From: Streptococcus thalassemiae
GTDB taxonomy: Bacteria; Bacillota; Bacilli; Lactobacillales; Streptococcaceae
NCBI RefSeq assembly: GCF_903645285.1
Contig: NZ_CAHJXN010000002.1
Span: forward strand, 357,896-421,895
Reading direction: 5' to 3'
DNA: 64,000 bases
Below, in pieces: positions 36,704 to 45,774 of the stretch; the stretch's first letter is position 1; each line of letters begins with the position of its first letter. The position numbers and the translations under genes are program-made. Below the pieces are notes generated by a model, which searched no databases, was not told where the DNA came from, and was given only the letters and a program-made list of their open reading frames with translations.

Positions 36704-37603
36704 TTATTTCTTCTCAGCGCGAAGGGCTGACAAGATTTGTGTTCGGATATCATCCACACCATTTGGAGTATTTGGTAAAAAGATAGTTTGGTTTCCTTTA
36801 GAGGCAAAGGTATTCAAGGTATCCAAATACTGGTTGGTCAAGAGGATAGACATGATTTGTTCTTCTGTCATGCCAACATTGGCTTCCTTGAGTTCGGTGA
36901 TAGACTCTGCCAATCCATCCACAATCGCCTTACGTTGTTGGGCAATCCCCACACCATGAAGGCGGTCTTTTTCTGCTTCGGCTTCAGCTGCAGTGACGAT
37001 TTTAATCTTGTCAGCTTCTGCCAATTCTTGCGCTGCGACCCGCTTACGTTGCGCCGCATTGATTTCATTCATGGATTGCTTGACTTCTGCATCTGGCTCT
37101 ACCTTAGTAATCAAGGTTTTCACAATAATATAACCGTAAGTAGTCATTTCTTCTGCTACTTGATGTTGAACTTCAAGGGCAATCTCATCTTTTTTCTCAA
37201 ACAATTCATCCAAGGTTAATTTTGGAACAGAAGAGCGAAGGGCATCTTCAATATAAGATTTAATCTGAGATTCTGGACGCATGAGTTTATAGTAGGCATC
37301 TGTCACGCTCTGCTCATTAACACGGTACTGAGTCGCTACATTCATCATAACGAACACATTGTCCTTGGTCTTAGTCTCAACCACAATATCGCTTTGCAAC
37401 AAGCGCAACTGAATCCGCGCTGCAATCGAGTCAATCCCAAAAGGCAAGCGAATATGAATACCGCTATTGGCAACCTTTTGGTATTTCCCAAAGCGTTCAA
37501 TAATCGCCACCGACTGCTGACGAACCACATAAACTGTACTCAGTGTGACTATCAGCAATAGGAGCACACAAACAATCAGAAAAATCATGAAAAATATTGC
37601 CAT
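36704..37603 (-). CDS. SPFH/Band 7 (stomatin-like) membrane protein
   Basis: 299 residues. One N-terminal transmembrane helix (FFMIFLIVCVLLLLIVTLST), then the Band 7 domain (VAIIERFGKYQKVANSGIHIRLPFG through YGYIIVKTLITKVEPD), then a charged helical region (AAQRKRVAAQELAEADKIKI, EAEAEKDRLHGVG) and a C-terminal YLDTLNTFASKGNQTIF motif. Stomatin-like proteins oligomerise at the membrane and scaffold microdomains or proteases. Start ATG 37603 after TGGAGG. Matches a pneumococcal neighbour (SP_2156 from memory). No partner gene such as nfeD is adjacent. Confidence 0.92.
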   Translation of the reverse strand: MAIFFMIFLIVCVLLLLIVTLSTVYVVRQQSVAIIERFGKYQKVANSGIHIRLPFGIDSIAARIQLRLLQSDIVVETKTKDNVFVMMNVATQYRVNEQSVTDAYYKLMRPESQIKSYIEDALRSSVPKLTLDELFEKKDEIALEVQHQVAEEMTTYGYIIVKTLITKVEPDAEVKQSMNEINAAQRKRVAAQELAEADKIKIVTAAEAEAEKDRLHGVGIAQQRKAIVDGLAESITELKEANVGMTEEQIMSILLTNQYLDTLNTFASKGNQTIFLPNTPNGVDDIRTQILSALRAEKK

Positions 37604-37632
37604 AATGGAACCTCCACAAGTATTTTTCTAGT

Positions 37633-37641
37633 ATTATAGCA
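37633..37641 (-). promoter_or_regulatory. Extended -10 promoter of the SPFH gene
   Basis: TGC-TATAAT on the minus strand, about 30 nt before the start codon. The stretch 37642-37900 between this promoter and the toxin array holds no gene I can support. Confidence 0.55.
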
Positions 37642-37919
37642 CATTTAAAGAAGGCTGTGCCGTTTTTACTGCGATTTTTCCTGAAATGTCAATAATTAGA
37701 GGTGAATTGTCACATTATCGTCTAATCTCTATCAATTTAAGTTACATATATTAGAAACCTTGCTCAGAATATTTCTAGCTCCGTTATTTATCCAAGTACT
37801 ATCTGAACTTTTCAAGCTATGGCTAACTAAACAAAACAAATAACAGCTAACCCTTTAATAGGATAACAAAAACATCATTACAGTGAACCGCACTCCAATA
37901 GTTCAAGCATTAAGCAATG

Positions 37920-37948
37920 TTGATGATCTAAATTTAGTGTGGTATAAT
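37920..37948 (+). promoter_or_regulatory. Promoter of toxin mRNA, unit 1
   Basis: TTGATG (37920-37925), 17-bp spacer, TATAAT (37943-37948) with extended TGG. Predicted transcript start near 37955, just before a hairpin ATCGG-TTA-CCGAT. Confidence 0.8.
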
Positions 37949-38006
37949 ACCTTTGTCATCGGTTACCGATTACGTTCCTATGGGTTCGTGAGAGGAGGTG
38001 AAACTA

Positions 38007-38105
38007 ATGAGCCTTATCATAGAGCTCGCTCTTACTATTATAGCGGATGTTATAGCTGGAATTATCTTATATTTCGTCTGCAGATGGCTAGATAGTAAGG
38101 AGTAG
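38007..38105 (+). CDS. Fst-like type I toxin, copy 1 (32 residues)
   Basis: The ORF has 32 codons with AGGAGGTG 7 nt upstream of ATG. The product starts MSLIIELALTIIADVIAG, continues with a hydrophobic helix (IILYFVC) and ends RWLDSKE. One membrane helix followed by a W-L-D and a charged tail is the layout of the Fst/Ldr toxin superfamily, small peptides that damage the membrane when not silenced by a cis-antisense RNA. In the leader TTCCT (37975-37979) can pair with AGGAG (37994-37998) and hide the ribosome binding site, as known for Fst of pAD1. The antisense RNA at 38153-38214 carries the complement of the CTAATGARCCTTATCA start region. Family assignment rests on layout and context, not on a search. 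Confidence 0.8.
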   Translation: MSLIIELALTIIADVIAGIILYFVCRWLDSKE

Positions 38106-38152
38106 ACCGAGTGACTAGCCTATAAACACCCGTTAAATCGCTAAGATACGTC

Positions 38153-38192
38153 AAAAAAGCCCTTAACTACGGCAATAGTTAGGGGCTTTGGT
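38153..38192. terminator. Shared terminator hairpin, unit 1
   Basis: AAGCCCTTAACTA-loop-TAGTTAGGGGCTT. The run of six T is on the minus-strand side, so it is strongest for the antisense RNA. Confidence 0.8.
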
Positions 38193-38214
38193 GTTCTAAT
38201 GAACCTTATCAATT
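38153..38214 (-). ncRNA. Antisense antitoxin RNA, unit 1
   Basis: Minus-strand promoter TTGAAC (38244-38249), 17 bp, TAGAAT (38221-38226) with extended TGC. The RNA of about 62 nt starts near 38214 and ends at the hairpin AAGCCCCTAACTA/TAGTTAAGGGCTT followed by T6. That hairpin is shared with the 3' end of the toxin mRNA, so the two transcripts are convergent. The RNA contains the complement of TCTAATGAACCTTATCA, a direct repeat of the toxin start region, including the unit-specific TTATCA. Confidence 0.75.
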
Positions 38215-38262
38215 AACTATATTCTAGCATATAATCTACAATAGTTCAAGCATTAAGTGACC

Positions 38263-38291
38263 TTGATGATCTAAATTTAGTGTGGTATAAT
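38263..38291 (+). promoter_or_regulatory. Promoter of toxin mRNA, unit 2
   Basis: TTGATG (38263-38268), 17 bp, TATAAT (38286-38291), extended TGG. Confidence 0.8.
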
Positions 38292-38349
38292 ACTTTTGTC
38301 ATCGGTTACCGATTACGTTCCTATGGGTTCGTGAGAGGAGGTGAAACTA

Positions 38350-38448
38350 ATGAGCCTTATACCAGAGCTTGCTCTTACTATTATAGCAGATGTTATAGCT
38401 GGAATTATCTTGTATTTCGTCTGCAAATGGCTAGATGGTAAGAAGTAG
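38350..38448 (+). CDS. Fst-like type I toxin, copy 2 (32 residues)
   Basis: 32 codons, same leader and AGGAGGTG as copy 1. The peptide starts MSLIPELALTIIADVIAG and ends in KWLDGKK. It differs from copy 1 at Ile5 to Pro and in the last residues (R to K, SKE to GKK). The helix region IADVIAGIILYFVC is identical. The start region reads CTAATGAGCCTTATAC and its partner repeat downstream reads CTAATGAACCTTATAC, so the differing bases match within the unit and not with unit 1. Confidence 0.8.
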   Translation: MSLIPELALTIIADVIAGIILYFVCKWLDGKK

Positions 38449-38495
38449 ACCGAATGACTAGCCTATCAACACCCGTTAAATCGCTAAGATACGTC

Positions 38496-38535
38496 AAAAA
38501 AGCCCTTAACTATGGCACTAGTTAGGGGCTTTGGT
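38496..38535. terminator. Shared terminator hairpin, unit 2
   Basis: AAGCCCTTAACTA and TAGTTAGGGGCTT around a six-base loop, with A6 on the left side (T6 for the antisense RNA). Confidence 0.8.
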
Positions 38536-38557
38536 GTTCTAATGAACCTTATACACT
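38496..38557 (-). ncRNA. Antisense antitoxin RNA, unit 2
   Basis: Promoter TTGAAA (38587-38592), 17 bp, TAGAAT (38564-38569), extended TGC. About 62 nt, ending at a hairpin with T6. Carries the complement of the unit-specific CCTTATAC. The -35 of this RNA lies inside the upstream region of unit 3. Confidence 0.75.
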
Positions 38558-38605
38558 AACTACATTCTAGCATATAAGTCCTAATATTTCAAGCATTAAG
38601 CAATG

Positions 38606-38634
38606 TTGATGATATAAATTTAATGTGATATACT
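38606..38634 (+). promoter_or_regulatory. Promoter of toxin mRNA, unit 3
   Basis: TTGATG (38606-38611), 17 bp, TATACT (38629-38634). The -10 box differs from units 1 and 2, so expression may be weaker. Confidence 0.75.
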
Positions 38635-38692
38635 ATTTTTGTCATCGGTTACCGATTACGTTCCTTACGGTTCGTGAGAGGAGGTGAAACTA

Positions 38693-38791
38693 ATGAACCT
38701 TGCCCCAGAGCTCGTTCTTACTATTGTAGCGGACGTCATAGCAGGAATTATCTTGTATTTCGTCTGCAAATGGCTAGATGGTAAGAAGTAG
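38693..38791 (+). CDS. Fst-like type I toxin, copy 3 (32 residues)
   Basis: 32 codons after AGGAGGTG. The peptide starts MNLAPELVLTIVADVIAG and ends KWLDGKK; five positions differ from copy 2, all in the N-terminal 12 residues, while the helix core and tail are the same. Several codons in the core changed silently (GAC, GTC, GCA), which indicates selection on the protein. The start region reads CTAATGAACCTTGCC, and the antisense target repeat of this unit carries the same TTGCC variant. Likely a membrane-active toxin as for the other copies. Confidence 0.8.
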   Translation: MNLAPELVLTIVADVIAGIILYFVCKWLDGKK

Positions 38792-38838
38792 ACCGAATGA
38801 CTAGCCTGTAAACACCCGTTAAATCGCTAAGATACGTC

Positions 38839-38878
38839 AAAAAATCCCTTAACTACTGCAATAGTTAAGGGATTTGGT
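38839..38878. terminator. Shared terminator hairpin, unit 3, with compensatory change
   Basis: AAATCCCTTAACTA/TAGTTAAGGGATTT. Compared with units 1 and 2 the stem changes from GCCC/GGGC to TCCC/GGGA, a base-pair-preserving substitution that supports the fold. Confidence 0.85.
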
Positions 38879-38900
38879 GTTCTAATGAACCTTGCCTATC
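38839..38900 (-). ncRNA. Antisense antitoxin RNA, unit 3
   Basis: Promoter TTGAAA (38930-38935), 17 bp, TAGAAT (38907-38912). Contains the complement of CTAATGAACCTTGCC, matching the start of its own toxin. Confidence 0.75.
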
Positions 38901-39019
38901 GATTTTATTCTAACATACAGGTCCAAATATTTCAAGAGTTTTATTTATTATTTAAAATTCCTTAGTTCTGAAAGGTATTTGATTTTTCATCAATTCATTT
39001 AAAAATACTATACAAATTT

Positions 39020-39048
39020 CTTTATATTTTCCATAAGTGTGGTATAAT
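39020..39048 (+). promoter_or_regulatory. Promoter-like sequence upstream of a structured RNA
   Basis: TGTGGTATAAT with an extended -10 (TATAAT 39043-39048), the same AGTGTGGTATAAT block as toxin promoters 1 and 2. The -35 (TTTATA near 39021) is poor. Confidence 0.55.
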
Positions 39049-39054
39049 GGACTC

Positions 39055-39195
39055 AATAAGATAACTTGTGAAGGATAAACGCTGGATCCCAGAATGGGGT
39101 AGACTGAAAGGTTGAGCATTCCTATGTGCCTGGGGTCATCTTTTTATTTTGATTTTTTAAGGCTCTCTACAAAGTTTAGAGGGTCTTTTTCTATT
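39055..39195 (+). ncRNA. Candidate structured small RNA of unknown function
   Basis: Downstream of the promoter, GATCCCAG (39085-39092) pairs with CTGGGGTC (39130-39137) around an interior AATG/CATT helix, followed by ATCTTTTTATTTTG. A second hairpin, GGCTCTCTA/TAGAGGGTC, then TTTTTC closes the region at about 39190. No ORF with a ribosome binding site is visible. It has no sequence similarity that I can see to the toxin mRNAs beyond the promoter. I do not recognise the family. Confidence 0.45.
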
Positions 39196-39204
39196 CCTGT
39201 AGAA

Positions 39205-39270
39205 TATACCAAAACACCCCTTAACTATGGCAGTAGTTAGGGGGTAGTATTCTAATGAACCTTATCCGAT
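39205..39270 (-). ncRNA. Orphan antitoxin RNA (fourth antisense unit without toxin)
   Basis: Promoter TTGAAA (39300-39305), 17 bp, TAGAAT (39277-39282) is the same as for the array RNAs. It is followed by the complement of CTAATGAACCTTATCC and a hairpin CCCCTAACTACTGCC-type stem ending in GTTTTG. The toxin half is missing and replaced by the structured RNA region. It may be a decayed unit, or it may still act on one of the toxins. Confidence 0.6.
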
Positions 39271-39366
39271 AAAATCATTCTAACATATAAGCCCAGATAT
39301 TTCAAGAGCTTTATTTATTGTTTAAAATTCTGAAAGGTCTATAATGAAGTTAGCCATCTAGTATCA

Positions 39367-39401
39367 AAAAACCGACTAGCTCCTATGAACTAATCGGTTT
39401 C
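39367..39401 (-). terminator. Terminator of the adc operon
   Basis: On the minus strand AACCGATTAG, loop, CTAGTCGGTT then TTTT; it starts right after the adcA stop. Confidence 0.75.
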
Positions 39402-39404
39402 TCA

Positions 39405-40910
39405 TCAATGCGCCAACATTTCTTGGGCGATTTCTTGTCCAGATAGGTTATCTGGGTAATAGGTTGGCCAGTTATCCATTTCTTCAAAGAGGGCTTCTTG
39501 GCTTGTGCCTCCAAAGAAAATATGGAAATGTTCTGCCTTAACTGGGGCGATATTGTGGTCACTAAACTGAACATACTTGAACTGTCCAGCATCCGCATCT
39601 GTGGCTTCAAAGAGGAAGCGCACACCACGATTACCTTTCTTATAAGTCAAGATTTTCTTGCCGACATACTTGTAAGTGTATTTCTTACTTTGTCCACCTT
39701 GAACAAATTCCATAGTATTATCAGTAATGTTGATCTTAGTGACATCTGTCTGATAGCCTTTTGTATAGTAAGCCTTGTATTCAGCCTGAGTCATCTTACC
39801 AGTCAACTTAGCCTTGTAGTCAAAGACTTGGTCAAACGTACCATCTTCAAGGAAAGGATAAACTGATTGCCAGTTACCTGCATAGTCACTCAAGGTGCGA
39901 TCCTTGACAGCTGCATCCTCGAAGTAACCATTTTGAACTGTTTTGGTATCCTCTGCCTTTTCAGGCTCGATTGCTGGGCCTTCTTGGTCTGTTGTTTGTT
40001 TCAAAGCTTTGAGGTTTTTCTCCATGATAGAGATATAATTTTCTCCCGCCTTGGTGTCCTCTTCTGTCAGACTTTCTAAAGGATTGAGGACATCTGTTTT
40101 GACACCTGCTTCTTTTGAAAGTGTGTTAGCAAGAGCTTGTGAAGCATTTTCTTCAAAGTAGATATAGGCAATTTTATTTTTCTTGACGTACTCTGTCAAC
40201 TCTGCCAAACGAGCAGCTGATGGTTCTGCATCTGGAGAAAGACCTGAGATTGCGACTTGTTTGAGTCCATAGTCCAAAGCAAGATAGTTAAAGGCAGCGT
40301 GCTGAGTCACAAAGCTCTTTTGTTTGGCTTGAGACAAGCCTTCTGCATAAGCCTTATCCAAGGCTTGCAATTTTTCGATATAGGCAGCTGCGTTCTTTTC
40401 AAAGGTCTCTTTTTTATCAGGATAATCTGCTGACAAGCTATCACGGATGTGCTCTACAAGTTTAATGGCACGGACTGGTGATAACCAAACATGGGGGTCA
40501 AACTCATGGTGATGGCCTTCTTCTCCATGGTCATGGTCTCCCTCTTCTTCCTCACCACCTGGCAAGAGCAACATATCGCCTGTCGCCTTGATGGTTTTCA
40601 CTTTTTTCTTATCCAAAGTATCTAGCAATTTAGGAACCCATGTTTCCATATTTTCATTTTCATAAACGAAGGTATCTGCGTCTTGGATTTTGGCAACTGC
40701 CTTGGCAGAGGGTTCATATTCATGGGGTTCTGTCCCAGCACCGATGAGGAGTTCTACATTAGCAGTATCTCCTGCGACTTGCTTGGTAAATTCATAGACA
40801 GGGTAAAAGGTTGTCACAATATTGAGTTTGCCATCTGCCTGCTTTTGATTGGAACAAGCCACTAAAAACAAGGCACATAGACTGGCTAGTAATAAGCTAA
40901 TTTTTTTCAT
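39405..40910 (-). CDS. adcA: Zinc-binding lipoprotein AdcA with C-terminal ZinT domain
   Basis: 501 residues. A lipoprotein signal with lipobox LVAC (Cys19) anchors it to the membrane. The N-terminal cluster A-I domain (about residues 25-305) has zinc ligands around a His/Asp/Glu-rich loop (GDHDHGEEGHHHEFDPHVW, about residues 122-142), QHAAFNYLALDYGL and DAEPSAARL. The C-terminal part (about 330-501) is a ZinT-like domain with NGYFEDAAVKDRTLSDYAGNWQ and a His-containing end (HNIAPVKAEHFHIFFGG). It captures zinc for the AdcB-AdcC permease encoded upstream in the same operon. Length and fusion are as in pneumococcal AdcA. Confidence 0.96.
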   Translation of the reverse strand: MKKISLLLASLCALFLVACSNQKQADGKLNIVTTFYPVYEFTKQVAGDTANVELLIGAGTEPHEYEPSAKAVAKIQDADTFVYENENMETWVPKLLDTLDKKKVKTIKATGDMLLLPGGEEEEGDHDHGEEGHHHEFDPHVWLSPVRAIKLVEHIRDSLSADYPDKKETFEKNAAAYIEKLQALDKAYAEGLSQAKQKSFVTQHAAFNYLALDYGLKQVAISGLSPDAEPSAARLAELTEYVKKNKIAYIYFEENASQALANTLSKEAGVKTDVLNPLESLTEEDTKAGENYISIMEKNLKALKQTTDQEGPAIEPEKAEDTKTVQNGYFEDAAVKDRTLSDYAGNWQSVYPFLEDGTFDQVFDYKAKLTGKMTQAEYKAYYTKGYQTDVTKINITDNTMEFVQGGQSKKYTYKYVGKKILTYKKGNRGVRFLFEATDADAGQFKYVQFSDHNIAPVKAEHFHIFFGGTSQEALFEEMDNWPTYYPDNLSGQEIAQEMLAH

Positions 40911-40919
40911 CTTAGTCTC

Positions 40920-41726
40920 CTATTTGATAAAACGTCTTACTAAACTAATTAGCAAGAAAACAGTTACAAAAATAATGGTAATACTTGCACTTGCAGGTGT
41001 TTCTGCATAGTAGGAAATGTAAAGTCCTGCTACCATTCCCAAAAATCCAATCGCACTGGCAAGCAGCATAACCGATTTAAAGTTTTTCCCCAGACGCAGG
41101 GCAATACTAGCTGGCAAGACCATAATGGTCGATACCAGAAGAGCTCCTGCAGCTGGAATCATAAGGGCAATAGCCACTCCTGTAACCATGTTAAAAAGAA
41201 TAGACATGGTACGAACTGGCAAGCCATCCACAAAGGCCGTATCCTCATCAAAGGTCAGAATATACATTGGACGAAGGAAGAGGAAGGTCAAAATCAAGAC
41301 AACCGCCGCAATGACAAAGAGGGAAAGCACCTGCTCCTCACTGATAGTCACTATTGAACCAAAAAGGTACTGGTCCAAACTCATTGAACTCGAGCTTTTA
41401 CCCTTGCTCATGACAATCAGAGAAACAGCCAGACCTGTTGACATGAGGATAGCCGTCCCGATTTCCATAAAACTCTTGTAAACCGTACGGAGATACTCCA
41501 GAAAGACCGCCGCAATCAAGACAATGGCAATAGTGGAAATAGTCGGAGAAATCCCCAGAACCAGACCAAAGGCTACACCTGAAAGCGAGACGTGGCTGAG
41601 GGTATCACTCATCAAACTCTGACGGCGCAAGATAAGAAAGGTCCCCAATACCGGCGAGAAAAGACTCATGGCAATAACGGCCAGAAAGGCACGCTGCATA
41701 AAGTCATAAGATAATAAACTAAGCAT
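40920..41726 (-). CDS. adcB: Zinc ABC transporter permease AdcB
   Basis: 268 residues from ATG 41726 ([20 protein letters not shown]), which follows AGGAGGTGGGCC and overlaps the adcC stop by 8 nt (ATGCTTAG); an earlier open frame reaches 41750. About eight hydrophobic helices. The family signature is visible in [22 protein letters not shown] (about residues 33-55), typical of ABC-3 metal permeases. Operon adcR-adcC-adcB-adcA. Confidence 0.95.
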   Translation of the reverse strand: MLSLLSYDFMQRAFLAVIAMSLFSPVLGTFLILRRQSLMSDTLSHVSLSGVAFGLVLGISPTISTIAIVLIAAVFLEYLRTVYKSFMEIGTAILMSTGLAVSLIVMSKGKSSSSMSLDQYLFGSIVTISEEQVLSLFVIAAVVLILTFLFLRPMYILTFDEDTAFVDGLPVRTMSILFNMVTGVAIALMIPAAGALLVSTIMVLPASIALRLGKNFKSVMLLASAIGFLGMVAGLYISYYAETPASASITIIFVTVFLLISLVRRFIK

Positions 41727-42423
41727 GGCCCACCTCCTGATCATTCTCATGAACGTTGAAACAACGCCATGGCGAATCTTGGTTACGAACTAGATGAATA
41801 TTGCGGTCCGCATAGTCCTTAACTTCTTCAGGGTCATGGGTAATCATCAAAACAGCCTTGCCATGATGATGGGCGCTGTGGTGCATAAGTTCGTAAAATT
41901 CATTTTTACTTCCTGCATCCATCCCCGTTGTCGGCTCATCTAGGATAAACACATCTGGATCCGAAGCAAACATACGGGCAATCACCGCTCGCTGCTTTTG
42001 TCCTCCAGATAGAGACCCCAAGCGTTTGTCTCGGTGTTCCCACATACCAACTGAGTCCAGACTGGCCTTGATATGCTCCTCATCATGAGCATTCAAACGA
42101 CGGAACCAACCTTTTCGCGGATAGCGACCCGACTTGACAAATTCATAAACCGTACTTGGAAAACCAGCATTAAAACTGGCAATCTGTTGAGGAAGGTAAG
42201 CTATTCTCAATTTCTTACCCTGCGTATTTGTCTTTGAAATGGTCACCTTACCTATGCGTGGTTGGAGGATACCAAGACTGGCCTTGATGAGTGTCGTCTT
42301 AGCTGCCCCATTTTCCCCCGTTAAGGTAACAAATTCCCCACTATCAACACTATAATTGATATGTTCAAGAACTGGCTCCTTATCATAATAGAAGGATAAA
42401 TCCTCTACCGTAATATATCTCAT
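41719..42423 (-). CDS. adcC: Zinc ABC transporter ATPase AdcC
   Basis: 234 residues. Walker A is present as [10 protein letters not shown], where the usual GKTT second glycine is Ala; the signature motif is [14 protein letters not shown] and Walker [16 protein letters not shown], with the H-loop at [10 protein letters not shown]. The ATG shares its A with the adcR stop (TAATG). Powers zinc import through AdcB. Confidence 0.95.
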   Translation of the reverse strand: MRYITVEDLSFYYDKEPVLEHINYSVDSGEFVTLTGENGAAKTTLIKASLGILQPRIGKVTISKTNTQGKKLRIAYLPQQIASFNAGFPSTVYEFVKSGRYPRKGWFRRLNAHDEEHIKASLDSVGMWEHRDKRLGSLSGGQKQRAVIARMFASDPDVFILDEPTTGMDAGSKNEFYELMHHSAHHHGKAVLMITHDPEEVKDYADRNIHLVRNQDSPWRCFNVHENDQEVGHA

Positions 42424-42863
42424 TATTTGATTTCTCCTACTAAAGCAGTCAAAAACCGCTGAATCACTTTTTGTTCATTTGGAGTAAACTGAGTCGCCAC
42501 TTGTTCATAGGTTAAAAGTGTATGCTCATGGTGATGGTGGTGCTCCTCAGCAATTGGACGAGCCAAATCAGTCAACTGATAAAAAATCACACGCGCATCC
42601 TTAGGATCCTTGGATGTTTCCAACATCCCTTCCTTGACCAAAGACTTAATAGCTTTGGTAACTGCCGCCTGACTGACATTGAGGCGACGAGCCAATTCTG
42701 AATTGGTTAAAGATTCCTCTGACAAGAGCATGAGGATATGCTCCTGGGTATTGGTAAGAGCCACCTCGCTAGTGCAATGACCTATTAGAATTTCATGCTG
42801 ATTTTCCGCCTGCAAAATTACCTCATTCAAAAAAGCATCGATATCCTTCGCTAGCTGTCTCAT
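42423..42863 (-). CDS. adcR: Zinc-responsive MarR-family repressor AdcR
   Basis: 146 residues. A winged helix-turn-helix of the MarR type is seen in [38 protein letters not shown] (about residues 54-92). Metal ligands of the family fit H42-type residues near the N-terminus ([18 protein letters not shown]) and the cluster EEHHHHHEH (about residues 107-115). First gene of the adc operon, with its own operator at 42928-42939. Confidence 0.95.
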   Translation of the reverse strand: MRQLAKDIDAFLNEVILQAENQHEILIGHCTSEVALTNTQEHILMLLSEESLTNSELARRLNVSQAAVTKAIKSLVKEGMLETSKDPKDARVIFYQLTDLARPIAEEHHHHHEHTLLTYEQVATQFTPNEQKVIQRFLTALVGEIK

Positions 42864-42927
42864 ATCTGACTCCTTTCCTTTTGAACTTCTCTTTTTTAAG
42901 AGAAAAATACTATTCTGTAGAATTTTA

Positions 42928-42966
42928 TTTACCAGTTAATTATATCACAAGCAAAAAAAGAGTCAA
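42928..42966 (-). promoter_or_regulatory. adc operon promoter with AdcR box
   Basis: Minus strand: -35 TTGACT (42961-42966), 16 bp, -10 TATAAT (42939-42944) with extended TGA, directly followed by TTAACTGGTAAA (42928-42939), which fits the AdcR consensus TTAACNNGTTAA at 11 of 12 positions. Zinc-loaded AdcR would cover the transcription start. Confidence 0.85.
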
Positions 42967-43015
42967 GAAAAAACGTAAAAATCGGCTTCATTCTTGAACT
43001 CTTCTATATTATGAT

Positions 43016-44519
<1,504 letters not shown>

Positions 44520-44529
44520 TTACTTCCTT

Positions 44530-45774
44530 TTATTTTTTAAACCATAAATCATTCAAAAATCCAGAAAAGATCAAGAATGACAGCATGACGACATGGAAGG
44601 TGACAACCATGCCAAGCAACTGCATCCAGCGATTCTCAGGTAGAGCAGCTTTCCCTGCTTTTTTCCGTTCCTTATTGAGCGTTTTTTTCTTGCGAATCCA
44701 AGCGTCATTGATGACCAAGCCCAGTCCATGAAAGAGTCCATAGGCGATATAGTACCAAGTCACTCCATGCCAAAATCCCATAATCAGCATATTGACAATA
44801 TAAGCTACGCTTGAGGTTACATTGCGATTTTTAAAGACCTTCTTTCTGGTCAATACCATGACCATTCGCATAAAGACAAAGTCACGGAACCAGAAGGACA
44901 GACTCATATGCCAACGATTCCAAAATTCCTTCAAATCCCTTGATAAAAAGGGCTTATTAAAGTTGATAGGGCTACGAATTCCCATCAAATTTGAAATGGC
45001 TAAGGCAAACATAGAGTAACCTGCAAAGTCAAAGAAAAGCTCCAGACCAAAGGTATACATAACTGCCAAGGCATAGAGGTTAAAGAAGCCACCTGACTGC
45101 AGGGCTAGATTCTTCAGAGGAGGGAGTAAGGTCTCTCCTAAAACATGAGCTAGGATAAACTTATACAAAAATCCCCACATGATATAGCGAACAGATTCAT
45201 CCAGCATATCCATCAACTCATCCCGCTCAGGAATGGTCTGATAATTTTCATTAAAACGCTTAAAGCGATCGATTGGACCACTTGAAAAAGTCGGCATGAA
45301 GAGAAGGAAACGTAGGAATTCCCAGAGGGTAAAATCCTTAATCACTCCATCTCTCAGCTCGATGATGATCCCAACCGAACGAAAGGTCAGGTAAGAAATT
45401 CCCAAGAATCCAAGCAAAGACTGTGTTCCATTGATAGCTGGCTGCACCTTGACAAAGATAATGGGAAGGAGGGACAGAAAGCTAACTAGGTAGAAGACCC
45501 ACTTACTATCCTTACTTTTTCGATAATGCTTGTAGAAGAGTACGAGCAATATTTCCCAGCAAAGATAAATACCTAAAGCAGCCAATTGATTAGTCTTCCC
45601 ACCTACCAACATGGTGACGATAAAGAAAAGACTAACCAGCACTTCATACCAGGCAAAGCGTTTCTTGAAAAAGAGACCGATAAAGATGGGCAAGGTTGCA
45701 GCAATCACATAAACAAAATACTGAGGATTGCCGTATGGCTCTAAATGAGGAAGCTGTTGAAAGAACTCCATCAT
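44530..45774 (-). CDS. dltB: D-alanine transfer protein DltB (MBOAT)
   Basis: 414 residues, about a dozen membrane segments. The MBOAT signature is visible as [21 protein letters not shown] and the catalytic His in [20 protein letters not shown] (about residues 330-350). Its ATG overlaps the dltA stop (ATGA). Confidence 0.96.
   Translation of the reverse strand: MMEFFQQLPHLEPYGNPQYFVYVIAATLPIFIGLFFKKRFAWYEVLVSLFFIVTMLVGGKTNQLAALGIYLCWEILLVLFYKHYRKSKDSKWVFYLVSFLSLLPIIFVKVQPAINGTQSLLGFLGISYLTFRSVGIIIELRDGVIKDFTLWEFLRFLLFMPTFSSGPIDRFKRFNENYQTIPERDELMDMLDESVRYIMWGFLYKFILAHVLGETLLPPLKNLALQSGGFFNLYALAVMYTFGLELFFDFAGYSMFALAISNLMGIRSPINFNKPFLSRDLKEFWNRWHMSLSFWFRDFVFMRMVMVLTRKKVFKNRNVTSSVAYIVNMLIMGFWHGVTWYYIAYGLFHGLGLVINDAWIRKKKTLNKERKKAGKAALPENRWMQLLGMVVTFHVVMLSFLIFSGFLNDLWFKK

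Larger units (their letters stand above)
37901..38935 (+). repeat. Three tandem 343-bp units, each a type I toxin-antitoxin module
   Basis: Start codons of the three toxins lie at 38007, 38350 and 38693, exactly 343 bp apart. The -10 boxes of the convergent antisense RNAs at 38221, 38564 and 38907 have the same spacing. Each unit has a toxin promoter, a leader with an ATCGG-TTA-CCGAT hairpin, AGGAGGTG, a 32-codon ORF, a 50-nt tail and a hairpin terminator. The left border is sharp: an antisense -35 remnant (GTTCAA, 37901-37906) is present before unit 1 but its -10 is missing. Confidence 0.9.

Noticed and set aside
37883..38095. 70-codon plus-strand ORF over toxin unit 1
   Set aside because: Different frame from the conserved 32-codon ORF, starts without ribosome binding site upstream of the toxin promoter and is not kept in units 2 and 3.
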